This document shows positions 1-15,357 of a DNA stretch of 64,000 bases, piece by piece. Source of the stretch: Mesostigma viride (taxonomy: Eukaryota; Streptophyta; Mesostigmatophyceae; Mesostigmatales; Mesostigmataceae); assembly GCA_009746045.1 (NCBI GenBank), contig RPFO01000065.1, forward strand, positions 8,784,042 through 8,848,041, in the 5' to 3' direction. Both the position numbers and the translations under genes were made by a program. Within the stretch, counting starts at the first letter, position 1; the number at the start of each line of letters is the position of its first letter. The notes under the pieces are model-generated. The model had not been told where the DNA came from and did not search any database. It worked only from the letters and a program-made list of their open reading frames with translations.

Positions 1-480
1 GGGGGCGGCCCTGCCTTACCCCGCGCGCGGGGAAGGCGGTGGGCGGCCAGCTCGATCTCACCAGTAAGGCCCATGCGATCAAGGATTTCTCTCTCAAAAG
101 CACGCGCAAGCTTCTCGGAATTCTCACCTTCCTCCATCTTGAGATTCTTGACAATGACGTTGAGGCTGCGCTTGGCGAGCTCGGCCTCCTCGCGGAGGTC
201 AAGCGTCTGCCGTTGAAGCTGGGCTGCGACGGCGGAGGTGGTGGAGGTGGTGTGTTGCTTAAGCATGTCCGCCCAGGTGGTGATGGGAGGAGCATCGCCG
301 GCCAGGCCAGCCGGGGCTGGCTTGGCGGCAATGTCCTTCACCGCCTGGGCGGTGAGGCCTGCGGTGTTCTGCAGAACCTCGATAGCGATGGCGTTATCCT
401 TAAGACGCTGGTCGATGTCGCGGAGCTGGGCGGTGATGGAGTCGGTGGAGGCGGAGGGGGGGGGGGTGGAGGCGAGGAGG
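1..480 (-). pseudogene. LINE ORF1-like fragment, truncated by window edge
   Basis: On the minus strand this segment encodes pieces that match the ORF1-like sequence at 1970-2217 plus 5534-5750, including the stretch around GEIELAAHRLPRARG. The 200-480 part is an inverted, nearly identical copy of 1970-2217. It lacks the hAT-like insertion and so supplies the empty-site sequence for that element (near 190-230). The frame is broken by G/C-rich slippage near 460. It runs off the left edge, so its full extent is unknown. It is a retroelement fragment, not a host gene. Confidence 0.6.
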
Positions 481-499
481 GCGGCGGTGGCGGTGGGGA

Positions 500-720
500 T
501 GGTGGGATATGTGCTACATATACTCCCAATGGAGTTATGTTACTAATAAATAAATTAATTAATATCTACGTTGGGAGTACCTATAGCACATGTATCCCTG
601 AGAAGGGGCATATGGCCGGCTTTCAATACATTCTGGGCTACTTCCTGCAAGGGTAGGTTGTAAACTACACCTGCTCTGGGTGCACAAAGTGCACCTGCAC
701 CACTATGTATTCCAGCAGCT
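500..720. mobile_element. Two retroelement 3' tails, tail to tail
   Basis: A plus-strand 3' end (ATGTGCTACATATACTCCC, hairpin with GGAG, then an A/T-rich tail) occupies about 507-556. A minus-strand 3' end of the same type occupies about 720 down to 560: a ctctgggtgcacaa-type block, then CCCCTTCTCAGGG, then the CTCCCAACG hairpin half. The two share the A/T-rich tail at 543-563. The same family of 3' ends recurs at 6300-6490 and 38960-39230. Confidence 0.5.
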
Positions 721-1269
721 AAGGTGCGGGCATAGGGTGGAAGATCATCATGGCTAAACAATGGCTAGGCCGGCATGGCATCTCAGCAGAGAGCAGCTCT
801 CTGCATTGACAAAGCTTGGCTAAATTCTTAATGCATCAATCGTGGGGAGTCCCATCATAGGAGCACATGATACTTGTCTCATGCACTTCATAGGTGCACA
901 TGCGCATAGGCGTGGGCCACGTGCTAAGCTAAGCCTGACTAGTCTACACTACTGCTATATATTTCCTAGGCTGGGGTTGCTGGGGTGGCGGGGGGCGCCT
1001 GCCAAGGCTTGTGGTCGACGTGGATGACCGCCCCCCTCCAGTATACCGGCTAGCTAGCTCGAGCTAGACGATGTGAGTAATTGGATGATAAGTAAAGTGT
1101 ACTCGCGTGTCATGCGCATATTTTTATCACGAGCCACGAGCCACGAGGTAGCCATGGCTGACGGCGGCGCTCATAACTTTCACGTTTGAGCACCGAATTT
1201 AGTCGTGAATATCACAATCGCTTCGTCTTTCTAAGACGCACATGCTGATATAATTTTCCGACGCTATTA
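721..1269. other. Unassigned stretch
   Basis: I see no gene, recognisable repeat or RNA. The only ORFs are short and without family features. It separates two retroelement pieces and is probably older element debris or spacer. Confidence 0.4.
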
Positions 1270-2225
1270 CGCAATATACGATGAGCAAACGCTTATCGAC
1301 GCAACGCAGCCTGACGGCTGCGCTCGGCAATGAAAATACGTCTGCAGCTCCGGCTGCAGCTTCGCCATCAGGGCCGGAAGGCAGTGGTGACACTAGTCGC
1401 GCACTGGTGGTCGCCCAGAACCCTCCCGGGCTCTCCTCGCCCTCGATCTGCATCGCCTGACCCAAAGCGCAGTCGCCCAGGCGAACCTGGCTGGTCTGAG
1501 CGTGATTTTGACGTCGACAGGCTCTTTACCACCTTCAACGCCAACAGGCCTGCCTTTTTCGACATGCCACCCATCAAGATACTGGAGCTCGTATTTTACG
1601 GGTCACACGCCTCACTTCTGGCCCTGTGCCAGCAACTCAATTTCCACACGTACCCAGCTTTTCCGCAACGGAGCTGACGGCCGGTATTCCCACCGCGTCT
1701 CAGACTCGTCGACCAACCTGGCCGGCTGGTCTCGCCCCCGCCTTCAGCTCGCAGCTCTCTTTACCCTCACTAAACGCTCGGGCGAGGACCTTCTGCACCC
1801 CGCCCCCATTACCGAATCCACCTTCGTCCACCACCTCCACGCCGCCCTCTCACAGCACGTGACGCCCATTGCTGCAGATGTGGCGGCAATTGGCGGCACG
1901 CTGGCTGCTGAGCTCCTCACCATCCCCACCGCCACCGCCGCCCTCCTCGCCTCCACCCCCCCCGGGCCCCCCCTCCGCCTCCACTGACTCCATCACCGCC
2001 CAGCTCCGCGACATCGACCAGCGTCTTAAGGACAACGCCATCGCTATATCGAGGTTCTGCAGAACACCGCCGGCCTCACCGCCCAGGCGGTGAAGGACAT
2101 TGCCGCCAATTAAGCCAGCCCCGGCTGGCCTGGCCGGCGATGCTCCTCCCATCACCACCTGGGCGGACATGCTTAAGCAACACACCACCTCCACCACCTC
2201 CGCCGTCGCAGCCCAGCTCCAGCGG
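1270..2225 (+). pseudogene. LINE ORF1-like gene, 5' part (interrupted)
   Basis: An ATG near 1280 opens a frame beginning MSKRLSTQRSLTAALGN, rich in Ala and Pro, which ends at a stop near 1460. Later pieces sit in shifting frames: TAQLRDID near 2005, GLTAQAVKDIAAN near 2075-2110 and APPITTWADMLKQHT near 2140-2185. The last resembles the DLPPLSYADLLR segment of the intact ORF1 at 15778-16779. The gene is broken by several stops and frameshifts and is physically split by the hAT-like element at 2226-5525. The 3' part resumes at 5526. Confidence 0.55.
2218..2225. repeat. 8-bp target-site duplication, left
   Basis: TCCAGCGG stands immediately before the left terminus of the hAT-like element and is repeated at 5526-5533. 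The related uninterrupted ORF1 copy (1-240, minus) has a single TTCAACGG at this point. Confidence 0.8.
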
Positions 2226-2261
2226 CAGAGTGCAATCGTACGTTATACGCGTTATACGGTC

Positions 2262-2315
2262 ACGGTGGAGTATAATGTATAATACGGTATAATACGGTAT
2301 AATACGGTATTATAC
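2262..2315. repeat. Subterminal decamer cluster, left end of hAT-like element
   Basis: GTATAATACG-type units recur head to tail here (about four copies). They are mirrored in inverse and direct orientation at 5390-5513 near the right end. Such subterminal repeats commonly bind hAT transposases. Confidence 0.6.
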
Positions 2316-2362
2316 GTTTTCGTACGGACACACTCAGAATACTCTGATTTTACACATTTTAA

Positions 2363-4051
2363 CCCCTAAATGGTCTTGCTGCCGATTTTCCGCCAAAAAT
2401 CGAGTTCCAGCCGATGCATCGGCCCCTTCTCGGGGGACCAGATGCCGCGAAATCTATTGAGAATTAGGAAAAGTTTAGCTGAGAAGATCGAAAGTTTATA
2501 AAATTCTTCACAGCATGGTACTAGGGTTTGCATACTTTTGACAAAGTTATAGAGGTGTTCTGGCCGGTCAAAGTACAAGGGGTCAGGGTACTTTTTCACG
2601 TACAACGTGCATTCCGGAAAACGACGACCTGGCCATGGCGGCTTGCGCCCACGCATGGCATTTACGTTTGCGTTCGAATTTTCTGGCCAAACTTAGGATA
2701 TTGATTTTAAACGTCCTAAAGATCATACAGGCCAATTTTTGGTTCGCGGGAATGCCATTTGATAGGTGTCGGCAGCGTTCTTGCTGGAAAAAACTGCGAT
2801 CAGGCCGGACGATAGAAACGTTGACAGCAATACCTTTCCGGCGTATTTCAAAGTATATATTGGTTTCTTTGTACTTTTTATGATACATAGTAGTCGTAAA
2901 CGTGCAAGGGTGGCCAGAAATCGCCGAATCCAGCGACCATGCTGCACAACTTTGGTGTGCCGAAATGCGCCATTTTGCGGCCACCGCCTGGGCCAAGGTA
3001 ACGCCATCCATGCCTGGTAAAGCTTAAGCATCGTTTTCCTATCGATGTTTGACGTTTATATATACGTTCTAGCTTGTGTAGCACATTCTTTTTGCACTAT
3101 TCATGCTCTTTCTTGACCCTGGCCTGGCCCCTTTCTAAAACACCCTTCTTAGATGCTTCCCTCAGTCAGTTGACCTGCCACAGGGTGATGGTGATAAGTT
3201 TGAGAGGCTGTATGGGTTTGAATACCTCCATATATGTTTGTTATTCATTTCCCATACACATATTGCATGAGTGTGAGGCAGTTGGCTGGTCTCTGTGGCA
3301 TCATCAAGCACGTAACTGGTGAGTAAAAGCTTCCCATTGACAGCATGTGCCACCAGGTGTGCTGGCCATCACCTGGCAAGCTATAGCAGCTTAGGCCTAG
3401 TTTATCCTTGCTAGGGCAGGCTGAAATAGGCTCAACACCACTAGTTTGTTGGTGGCTGCCTCCTAGAATGCATGCCTTGCGTAGGGTGTCCGTACCACGT
3501 TACCTACGTGCATGGACACGGTGGCACCTGCACATAGGTGCCATGTAAGGGCAGTGTGATGATGCAGTTATGTTTCCCCATCATTGTGGAAGGGAAATGT
3601 ATTGTTTGGCATGGTTGGTGGCCATATTAGGAGGTAGTATGCCCACCCCTACTCCCTTGGTTGCTTTTTACCAACGGTACCCCTATGGGCTGTACTGGGT
3701 GTAACTGCTGGTATACCCACCCAAATGATGACCCCAATGGCTCAAACTGTTCAGCAACTAATTGTTTATCATCCCTGAAGTGGTAGGTGCCTAGGTCTTA
3801 TAACATAATTCAAAATGCACATTCTACCAAAAATGAAAACGCGCGTCTTGACCCCCCTGACTTTGACGGCATTTAAACATGGCCTACCCTGCATATATGT
3901 GAGGTTGTGATATACCAACCCGAAGGGCAACTCATGAACATGCTTGGCCCCCAAGGACAGCCATTGGATGTGGGTAGGTTGGATGGCATCTGGTTTGCAA
4001 AATTGTGAAGATCCAGCCGATTTATCGGCAGGATCTCAGACCATTTAGGGG
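2363..4051. mobile_element. piggyBac-like non-autonomous DNA transposon, copy 1
   Basis: The element is exactly 1,689 bp, with perfect 14-bp terminal inverted repeats (CCCCTAAATGGTCT), flanked by TTAA on both sides (2359-2362 and 4052-4055). Subterminal palindromes of the form CCGATNNATCGG occur near both ends (2411-2422 and 4017-4028). TTAA targets and termini beginning CCC fit the piggyBac superfamily. Small ORFs (2583-3011 minus, 2635-2883 plus) are shared with copy 2 only because the copies are nearly identical. They have no transposase features, so the element is non-autonomous. It sits inside the hAT-like element. Confidence 0.8.
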
Positions 4052-4055
4052 TTAA

Positions 4056-5389
4056 GACACCCACCATCAATCCACATGTTTTTAACACTGTTTTGGACAT
4101 AATCCAAGGTTGCCCTACCCTCGGCTATACTCTATACGGTGGATATTGTGGACACGATCGATATATTGCATGTAATACTGAGAATGTAAACGTGCGCATG
4201 CATAATTGTGTGTACGTGTATAACTGTATATATGTGGCTTTATATTGGTTATGTTTACTTGGGTGCCTTCACTTTGATGCAAGTAATTATATATGGTAAA
4301 AAGGCCAGCAATAACTAGGGGACCGTGCAGTGGGCCAGCAAGGGGCCAACATGTTAAACATGGCTAAACAGGTGGGGATGTGATAATAAGTAACTCACAT
4401 ATTCTCACCTTCCATACAACAACCTTGTTTTCCAGCAGGCTGAAGAGCATGACAGGCGTCTATGAGCTCGCCAGCTCCTTGCAACGGTGATGCCGCTCCC
4501 AGGCAGCTAGGGTCCTTGACTACGCAATATAGAATGTCTACCGTGTGAAAACCTCCATACAGGAAGCGTAGCAAAGCCAGATAACTGCCCGATCAATTCT
4601 GGGTAGCTTTAGGAAGCATGGCATACGCAGCGTAAGGAAAACCATTGAAAGCTGCGGAAAATCTGATAGCACAACTGCAACAAGTGGAGAACAAAATAGC
4701 AAGAAAAGCCCAGAAACGGCGCAAAAAGTTTCATGCCAGGTTCATTAAGAGCGCAAACAGACTGGGCGGTGACATGCGGCAAATCAACGTACCACGGCCG
4801 GCATTATTTCCTACCCAGGCGCGCAAGAAAAGCCAGCCAGCCATGGATGGATTAACCGCGGATCGCGCAGGCCTGAACGAAATCATTTTAGAAATGACAG
4901 GAAATGGCTGCAGATCGAAGATGCTTAGGTTATTTTCATGGTGTCCGTTACTAAACGGCTCTTGCTGCATCAAAATAACCCACGAATATCGAGTTCTACC
5001 GTCGCAGGCACACATGCTAGATTATTCATCGCGGCCAAATTGTTGGATGAGACCCCCGTGCAAATCTGTAACAACAAAGGCAGCGAATTTGCAAATAGTG
5101 CAGATCTTGCTATGAAACATCATAATAGAACATCACTTTTAACCATCGGCTTAATTTTTTCGCCTGTCGCCCGCCGGATTAGCCATATTTTAACGGAACG
5201 CACGTCGCCATGGCCACCTCCGCACGGTGCGCGCACTGTGCACCACAATTTCAAAATAAGATCGCGTCGAATTGTGAAAGTTCAGACGGGTCAGTACTTA
5301 GAGATACGAAATCTGTTGCTTCAAATCGTTGCCCTGTCGTTCTGGCATCCTAGCCGCGCAAAACGTAAAAAAAACGCGGAAAACACGGC
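4056..5389. other. Interior of the hAT-like element, no recognised gene
   Basis: This is the right-hand interior of the hAT-like element. Two overlapping ORFs of 156 and 169 codons (4645-5115 and 4938-5447, plus strand) are present. They carry no DDE residues, BED finger or hAT dimerisation signature that I can recognise. They could be remnants of an element gene or chance ORFs. Confidence 0.4.
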
Positions 5390-5525
5390 ATTATACGGTA
5401 TAATACGGTATAATACGTCATTATGCGCTAAAACGTATTACGTATGAAAAATCATACGCTCAAAGCCAGCGTATTACGTATTATACCGTATTATACCGTA
5501 TTATACGGCGTATGATTGCACTCTG

Positions 5526-6500
5526 TCCAGCGGCAGACGTACGCTTGACCTCCGCGAGGAGGCCGAGCTCGCCAAGCGCAGCCTCAACGCCATACTCAAG
5601 AACTTCGACATGGTGGAAGGTGAGAATTCCGAGAAGCTTGCACGTGCGTTTGAGAGCAAAATCCTTGCACGCATGGGCCTCCTTGGTGAGATTAAGCTGA
5701 CCGCCCACCGCCTCCCCCGCGCGCGGGGTAAGGCAGGGGCGCCTCCGCTTCTTCTCATCTTTGACAGCCCAGCGGACAAGATTTCGTTTCTCAGACGCCG
5801 CAAGCGGCTCGAGAACACCACGGCTTCACCGTGGACGACGACTTGACCCTGGCGCAGCAACAACGGCGACGGGAGCTATGGCCGACCTACCTCCAGCTCC
5901 GGCAGACCAAGGCGGGCCAGTGAGTACACCGGAAGGGGGCGACCATCTAATAATGTCGGCCACAAGCCCTGGCACGCGACCCCCTCGACCACCGCAGCCC
6001 CATGCAGCGACTCCAGAAGCCCCAGCCTAGGGGAATACAGCAGCAGTAGTCATGTAGAATAGTTAGACAGTGGCCTTGTACATGCCCGCCTACTACAGCC
6101 GCACTATACCAGTTGAGGCCTAGCCTTTTTAGTCATGTACTATGTGTGCCTATTATGATAAGCCACCCTCCAGATGATGCCTAGCTTTACTTAATTATGC
6201 AGTGCCCATGCAGGGGGACACTCCCTGCTGAGAAGCCATGCCCTAGCTCTTGTATAGCTTTGCTGATCTTCCCCACCTATGACAGGCTCCCCTTAGCTGG
6301 GTGTTGCCTGAAACTCTGGGTGGTGCAGGTGCCCTAGTGCATGCACCTAGAGCAAGTGTTGTTTACATTCCCACCCTTGCAGGAAGTAGCTTAGAATGTA
6401 TGATAGGCCATAATATGCCCCTTCTCTGGGCTATGTGCTACATATACTCCCAACGGAGTTATGTTACACAATTCAATTCAATTCAATTCAATGCGCATAG
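5526..6500 (+). pseudogene. LINE ORF1-like gene, 3' part, with element 3' end
   Basis: After the right target duplication the ORF1 frame resumes with RRTLDLREEAELAKRSLN. It continues through GEIKLTAHRLPRARGKAGAP and FLRRRKRLENT to about 5845. A frameshift then gives AQQQRRRELWPTYLQLRQ (about 5850-5900). This follows the order seen in the intact ORF1 at 15778-16779. About 460 bp of 3' sequence follows and ends in ATGTGCTACATATACTCCCA, ACGGAGTTATG and an (AATTC)n tail at 6467-6492. No reverse-transcriptase gene lies between ORF1 and the tail. Confidence 0.6.
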
Positions 6501-6675
6501 GCCGGCATGCCACAGATATCGTACTATGAATGCAAGACTACAACCGGTACCGGCCAGAAATTTGGAAAATCCAGACGTACCATGCATGGTACAGCTCACG
6601 ATCGAGCCTGCCATTATCTTATCCGCGTTTTCGAGTTCGCACTAGTACTATATGCTGATCTCATTAGGTGATTAG

Positions 6676-8364
6676 CCCCTAAATGGTCTTGCGGCCGATT
6701 TTCCGCCAAAAATCGAGTTCCAGCCGATGCATCGGCCCCTTCTCGGGCGACCAAATGCCGCGAAAACTATTGAGAATTAGGAAACGTTTAGCTGAGAAGA
6801 TCGAAAGTTTATAAAATACTCTAAAGCATGGTATATGGGTTTGTATACTTCTGACAAAGTTATAGAGGTGTTCTGGCCGGTCAAAGTACAAGGGGTCAGG
6901 GTACTTTTTCACGTACAACGTGCATTCCGGAAAACGACGACCTGGCCATGGCGGCTTGCGCCCACGCATGGCATTTACGTTTTCGTTCGAATTTTCTGAC
7001 CAAACTTAGGATATTGATTTTATACGTCCTAAAGATCATACAGGCCAATTTCTGGCTCGCGGGAATGCCATTTGATAGGTGTCGGCAGCGTTCTTGCTGG
7101 AAAAAACTGCGATCAGGCCGGACGATAGAAACGTTGACAGCAATACCTTTCCGGCGTATTTTAAAGGATATATCGGTTTCTTTGTACTTTTTATGATACA
7201 TATTAGTCGTTAACGTGCAAGGGTGGCCAGAAATCGCCGAATCCAGCGACCATGCTGCACAACTTTGGTGTGCCGAAATGCGCCATTTTGCGGCCACCGC
7301 CTGGGCCAAGGTAACGCCATCCATGCCTGGTAAAGCTTAAGCATCGTTTTCCTATCGATGTTTGACGTTTATATATACGTTCTAGCTTGTGTAGCACATT
7401 CTTTTTGCATTATTCATGCTCTTTCTTGACCCTGGCCTGGCCCCTTTCTAAAACACCCTTCTTAGATGCTTCCCTCAGTCAGTTGACCTGCCACAGGGTG
7501 ATGGTGATAAGTTTTAGAGGCTGTATGGGTTTGAATACCTCCATATATGTTTGTTATACATTTCCCATACACATATTGCATGAGTGTGAGGCAGTTGGCT
7601 GGTCTCTGTGGCATCATCAAGCACGTAACTGGTGAGTAAAAGCTTCCCATTGACAGCATGTGCCACCAGGTGTGCTGGCCATCACCTGGCAAGCTATAGC
7701 AGCTTAGGCCTAGTTTATCCTTGCTAGGGCAGGCTGAAATAGGCTCAACATCACTAGTTTGTTGGTGGCTGCCTCCTAGAATGCATGCCTTGCGTAGGGT
7801 ATCCGTACCACGTTACCTACGTGCATGGACAAGGTAGCACCTGCACATAGGTGCCATGTAAGGGCAGTGTGATGATGCAGTTATGTTTCCCCATCATTGT
7901 GGAAGGGAAATGTATTGTTTGGCATGGTTGGTGGCCATATTAGTAGGTAGTATGCCCACCCTTACCCCCTTGGTTGCTTTTTACCAACGGTACCCCTATG
8001 GGCTGTACTGGGTGTAACTGCTGGTATACCCACCCAAATGATGACCCCAATGGCTCAAACTGTTCAGCAACTAATTGTTTATCATCCCTGAAGTGGTAGG
8101 TGCCTAGGTCTTATAACATAATTCAAAAGGCACATTCTACCAAAAATGAAAACGCGCGTCTTGACCCCCCTGACTTTGACGGCAGTTATATATGGCCTAC
8201 CCTGCATATATGTGAGGTTGTGATATACCAACCCGAAGGGCAACTCATGGACATGCTTGGCCCCCAAGGACAGCCATTGGATATGGGTAGGTTGGATGGC
8301 ATCTGGTTTGCAAAATTGTGAAGATCCAGCCGATTTATCGGCAGGATCTCAGACCATTTAGGGG
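6676..8364. mobile_element. piggyBac-like non-autonomous DNA transposon, copy 2
   Basis: The length (1,689 bp), 14-bp termini (CCCCTAAATGGTCT) and orientation are the same as in copy 1, with only scattered substitutions between them. The flanking duplication is TTAG (6672-6675 and 8365-8368) rather than TTAA. That shows a separate insertion event and a four-base target duplication. No transposase is recognisable. Confidence 0.8.
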
Positions 8365-8649
8365 TTAGACAAATACTTACACACACATACAAAAAAAAAA
8401 AACTGACAAATATCGTTCCTCGTCACATGCCCCAACCATACAACTAGTCGAAACACACGCCCTGCATGATCAATTAAGCAAGCTGTTTCCGGCCCGACTG
8501 TCTAGGTCATTATATAGTCGCTCTATACAGGTAAGCCATCCATAGTTTCAATGTACAAGGCGACACATTTCCATCTCCAATCATATTCATCATCCTGAAG
8601 ACCTGAACGACTCGAAAACGCGGAAAAGATAACGGCAGGCTCGGGCTAC
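8365..8649. other. Spacer before the first (CAT)n array
   Basis: I see a short A-run near 8390 and no gene or known element. ORFs that enter the neighbouring trinucleotide array from here are simple-sequence artefacts. Confidence 0.4.
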
Positions 8650-9711
<1,062 letters not shown>

Positions 9712-11431
9712 TGTCCATGTTCCCAAGAAAAGTCCTTATTTTAGGACCAGTTTGAATTAAAAAATATATGTGCAAACATCAAATTTTGACCCTGGCATTT
9801 TTACCACTGACAGATAACACACTTTTTGAATTTTGGACAAAAACCTGGGTTCAAATAATTACATTCAGTGCCTGAATGGACCCTGGCCCATGGCAGGCCT
9901 CAAACCGCGAATTTGGTCAAAATGAGAATTTAGGACCAATAGGACCAATTAGTGTCAACGCATGACCATGCTATCCACACGGTCCCTTGAGCATCTTACA
10001 AGCGCTAGGGGACCCTACGAGGCCTTGGGATGGCGGGGCAGCGTATAACAAGGCCATACCCTGCTGTGGCTGCCTCTATATATACGCGTGCTTAACGGTG
10101 TCACAGATGGTGCAGGTAATGCAATATACGGTTGCATGGTTGCTGAGGTTGCCCGGCTTGAACATGGCCCACCCCTTGCGGTAAACTTTCTCTAAGCATA
10201 TGCCAAACCTTCTTTGACATCACGGACATGCTGGCCACCACCCAGCGATGAAAAAACATTGCATTTGCATTGCAACTAACACATGAATGCAGCCAAATCA
10301 AGTTACAGAACAACGTTGTGCTAACATGCAACGCTTTGTGAGCGAATTCAGGGTGCATGTAACACGTAAACCATATTGTATATACTGTCTGAGAACACCC
10401 TGAACGACTGCAGGCCATAGAACCATGGTTTATAACTAACACATGAGTAAAACTGCTCTTACGCATGTGTGTTTTAGCTGCAGCGGACGACGAAGATAGA
10501 GACGTAAAAAATTGTATGACGTAAACCAACTATGTGTGACAGTTATGTGCACAGAGAGCGTCCCCTCTTTTTAGGCATAGCTGGCTGACTCAAAACACCA
10601 CGACAGCGTTGCCAGTTACACTCATGATCTAGGACACCCCGGCACGTACCTGCTACTTACGTCGCCTCATTCCAGATGGTTGCAAAAAAGTCGCTGAAAT
10701 CCGCAGCGAGGTCAGCTTTCCGAGAGCTGAGCGCACCAAAGCTGGCCAACCGGTTCGAAAATGATATAAACCACGCTTGTGCTGCGTTCTAGGTCCAAGA
10801 AATACCGAAAGTGAAGACCTATAAGGTGCGCTCGCTGCCCAGCCTGAACGTCCCTAAAACATGGTCAACAATGGAAATCGGGCAAGAATATCACGGCCCA
10901 GGCGCTTCCATGTCAAATACTCCGTTTATAAACTCCAGACTATAATCAAAATCGTCCACAAAAATGTCCTGGCTTGATTCGCACCACAATTGCTAATACA
11001 CTAACATGTTTGTGCCAAAATCGACCCTCCGCGAGCAGGCGATCTGCGACCCATTTGTGTTGTGCCGCTGTGCTACAGCGCTACACATAAAAACTTGCGC
11101 AGAAAATTTCACAGCCTTTAAGCATAACTAACGACCTTTCGTTTTTGCTACTGGGCGCCCGAAATGATAAACGCACGTGAAAACGCCGGCCACGATTGTC
11201 AGGTCGCCATATCCACCTCAGATCATTCCCGCACCCACTTTTTCGCTCCAAAATCGGTTATATTTTTGGTCGAGGTACCTACTTTCCCGCCATTATACCC
11301 GGTACCCGGGTACGGAATCCGGGTACCATGTGCCGGTACCACGGGTCGGGTACATCATGCCGGGTACGGTCCACATGGGGTACGGTCCATATAGTGACCC
11401 CCCCCCCCCGGTACCTCGGTTATAGTAAATT
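9712..11431. other. Unassigned DNA between the two (CAT)n arrays
   Basis: About 1.7 kb without a supported gene. The left part repeats short TTAGGACCA-type motifs (near 9745, 9930 and 9942) that also appear in the palindrome at 11432-11468. At 11285-11415 there is a cluster of GGTAC/GGGTAC motifs followed by a short C run. Confidence 0.5.
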
Positions 11432-11468
11432 GGTCCTTAATTTAGGACTTTGTCCTAAATTAAGGACC
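11432..11468. repeat. Perfect 17-bp palindrome at array border
   Basis: GGTCCTTAATTTAGGAC, a TTT loop, then its exact reverse complement. It lies 13 bp before the 3-kb (CAT)n array begins. Confidence 0.95.
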
Positions 11469-11481
11469 GTGGGAGGCTTAA

Positions 11482-14513
<3,032 letters not shown>

Positions 14514-14599
14514 ATTTAGCGGGTAAAAACAATTCGACAGCTTAGGATTGTAGGACAAGAAATCGCTATTGAAGCTGCATGTAAGTGAAGCAATGCGAC

Positions 14600-14638
14600 G
14601 TAATAATAATAATAATCATCATCATCATAATAATAATC

Positions 14639-14681
<43 letters not shown>

Positions 14682-14701
14682 GCACGTGACTGCGTCACGT
14701 G
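14600..14701. repeat. (AAT)n run followed by a paired G-box palindrome
   Basis: An AAT/CAT mixed run (14600-14682) ends at CACGTGAC-TGC-GTCACGTG (14683-14701), an 8-bp perfect inverted repeat with two CACGTG cores. Confidence 0.85.
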
Positions 14702-15061
14702 AATGCCAATACAGAGTAAAGGAACCTTCAATTACCCTATATACACAGCGAGAAGGAGGGAGGGCGCCCTAGCTTCTCTCACGTTGCCGCTGAGTGGGCA
14801 GGCCACAGAGCGCTCTCTCCACAGCATGGTGCATGCCGGGGCGCAACACTGTGGGTGCAATCGTACAACCAGTGCAATACCATAGGTAGGCTGACGCATA
14901 GCTTATGCTACAAAGGTGATGCATGGGCTCTGACAAGACGTCCGCTACGGCGCAAGCTGATGGCCACAAGGTGATATAGAGCTATCTGAAGGTACTATAA
15001 CGCTGTGCGCGAATATCATTTCAAGTGCTATACTGCCTAAGCTATCCCATAATCGATTGCC
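14702..15061. other. Probable 3' part of an ORF1-type element
   Basis: This lies directly downstream (minus sense) of the ORF1 fragment at 15062-15357 and most likely includes its 3' untranslated part. I see no ORF worth calling. Confidence 0.35.
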
Positions 15062-15357
15062 CCCATCTAGACAACTAGCTTGAGTGCTCTATCCCGGGGG
15101 AGCCCGGGGGGGCTTCCACAGTTTCTTGTTGACATAAAGGTCCCCGCCCCGCCAGTACACTTGGGGCTTCTCGGTTTTGGTCTTGTGGCGGATGTATAGT
15201 CGGGCCACTGATCGCGGCGTTGCTGCTGCTGGGCTGGCGTCAGGTCGTCCTCAAGCGACCAGGAGGTGTTCACCAGCTTCTTGTGGCGAGCTAGAGAGGA
15301 ACCGAACTCGGGCTGTGATGTCACTGAAGGTGAGGACCACTGGAGGGGGCCCAGCCG
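15062..15357 (-). pseudogene. LINE ORF1-like fragment, C-terminal end
   Basis: Minus-strand frames give VVLTFSDITAR, then (shifted) LEDDLTPAQQQQRRDQWPDY, then PQVYWRGGDLYVNKKLWKPP before a stop. These match the end of the intact ORF1 (LDDDLTPAQQQQRRDLWPEY, then PKVYWRGGDLMINHKMWTPP). The fragment is 5' truncated and frameshifted. It begins about 10 bp past the tail of the neighbouring element, so the two lie head to tail. Confidence 0.7.

Larger units (their letters stand above)
2226..5525. mobile_element. hAT-like DNA transposon, non-autonomous, carrying a nested element
   Basis: The termini are inverted repeats: CAGAGTGCAATC at the left (2226-2237) and its reverse complement GATTGCACTCTG at the right (5514-5525). 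Both continue with similar RTACG-type sequence. The flanks carry an identical 8-bp duplication, TCCAGCGG. Termini starting CAG with 8-bp target duplications are the hallmark of the hAT superfamily. Both ends hold clusters of a GGTATAATAC-type decamer (about 2262-2315 and 5390-5513), as expected of subterminal transposase sites. No transposase is recognisable. The interior ORFs (for example 4645-5115 and 4938-5447) match nothing I know. Without the nested 1,689-bp element and its 4-bp duplication the element is about 1.6 kb. Confidence 0.78.

Noticed and set aside
2583-3011. 142-codon minus-strand ORF conserved at 6896-7324
   Set aside because: The conservation is simply the near identity of two transposon copies. 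No transposase motif is present.
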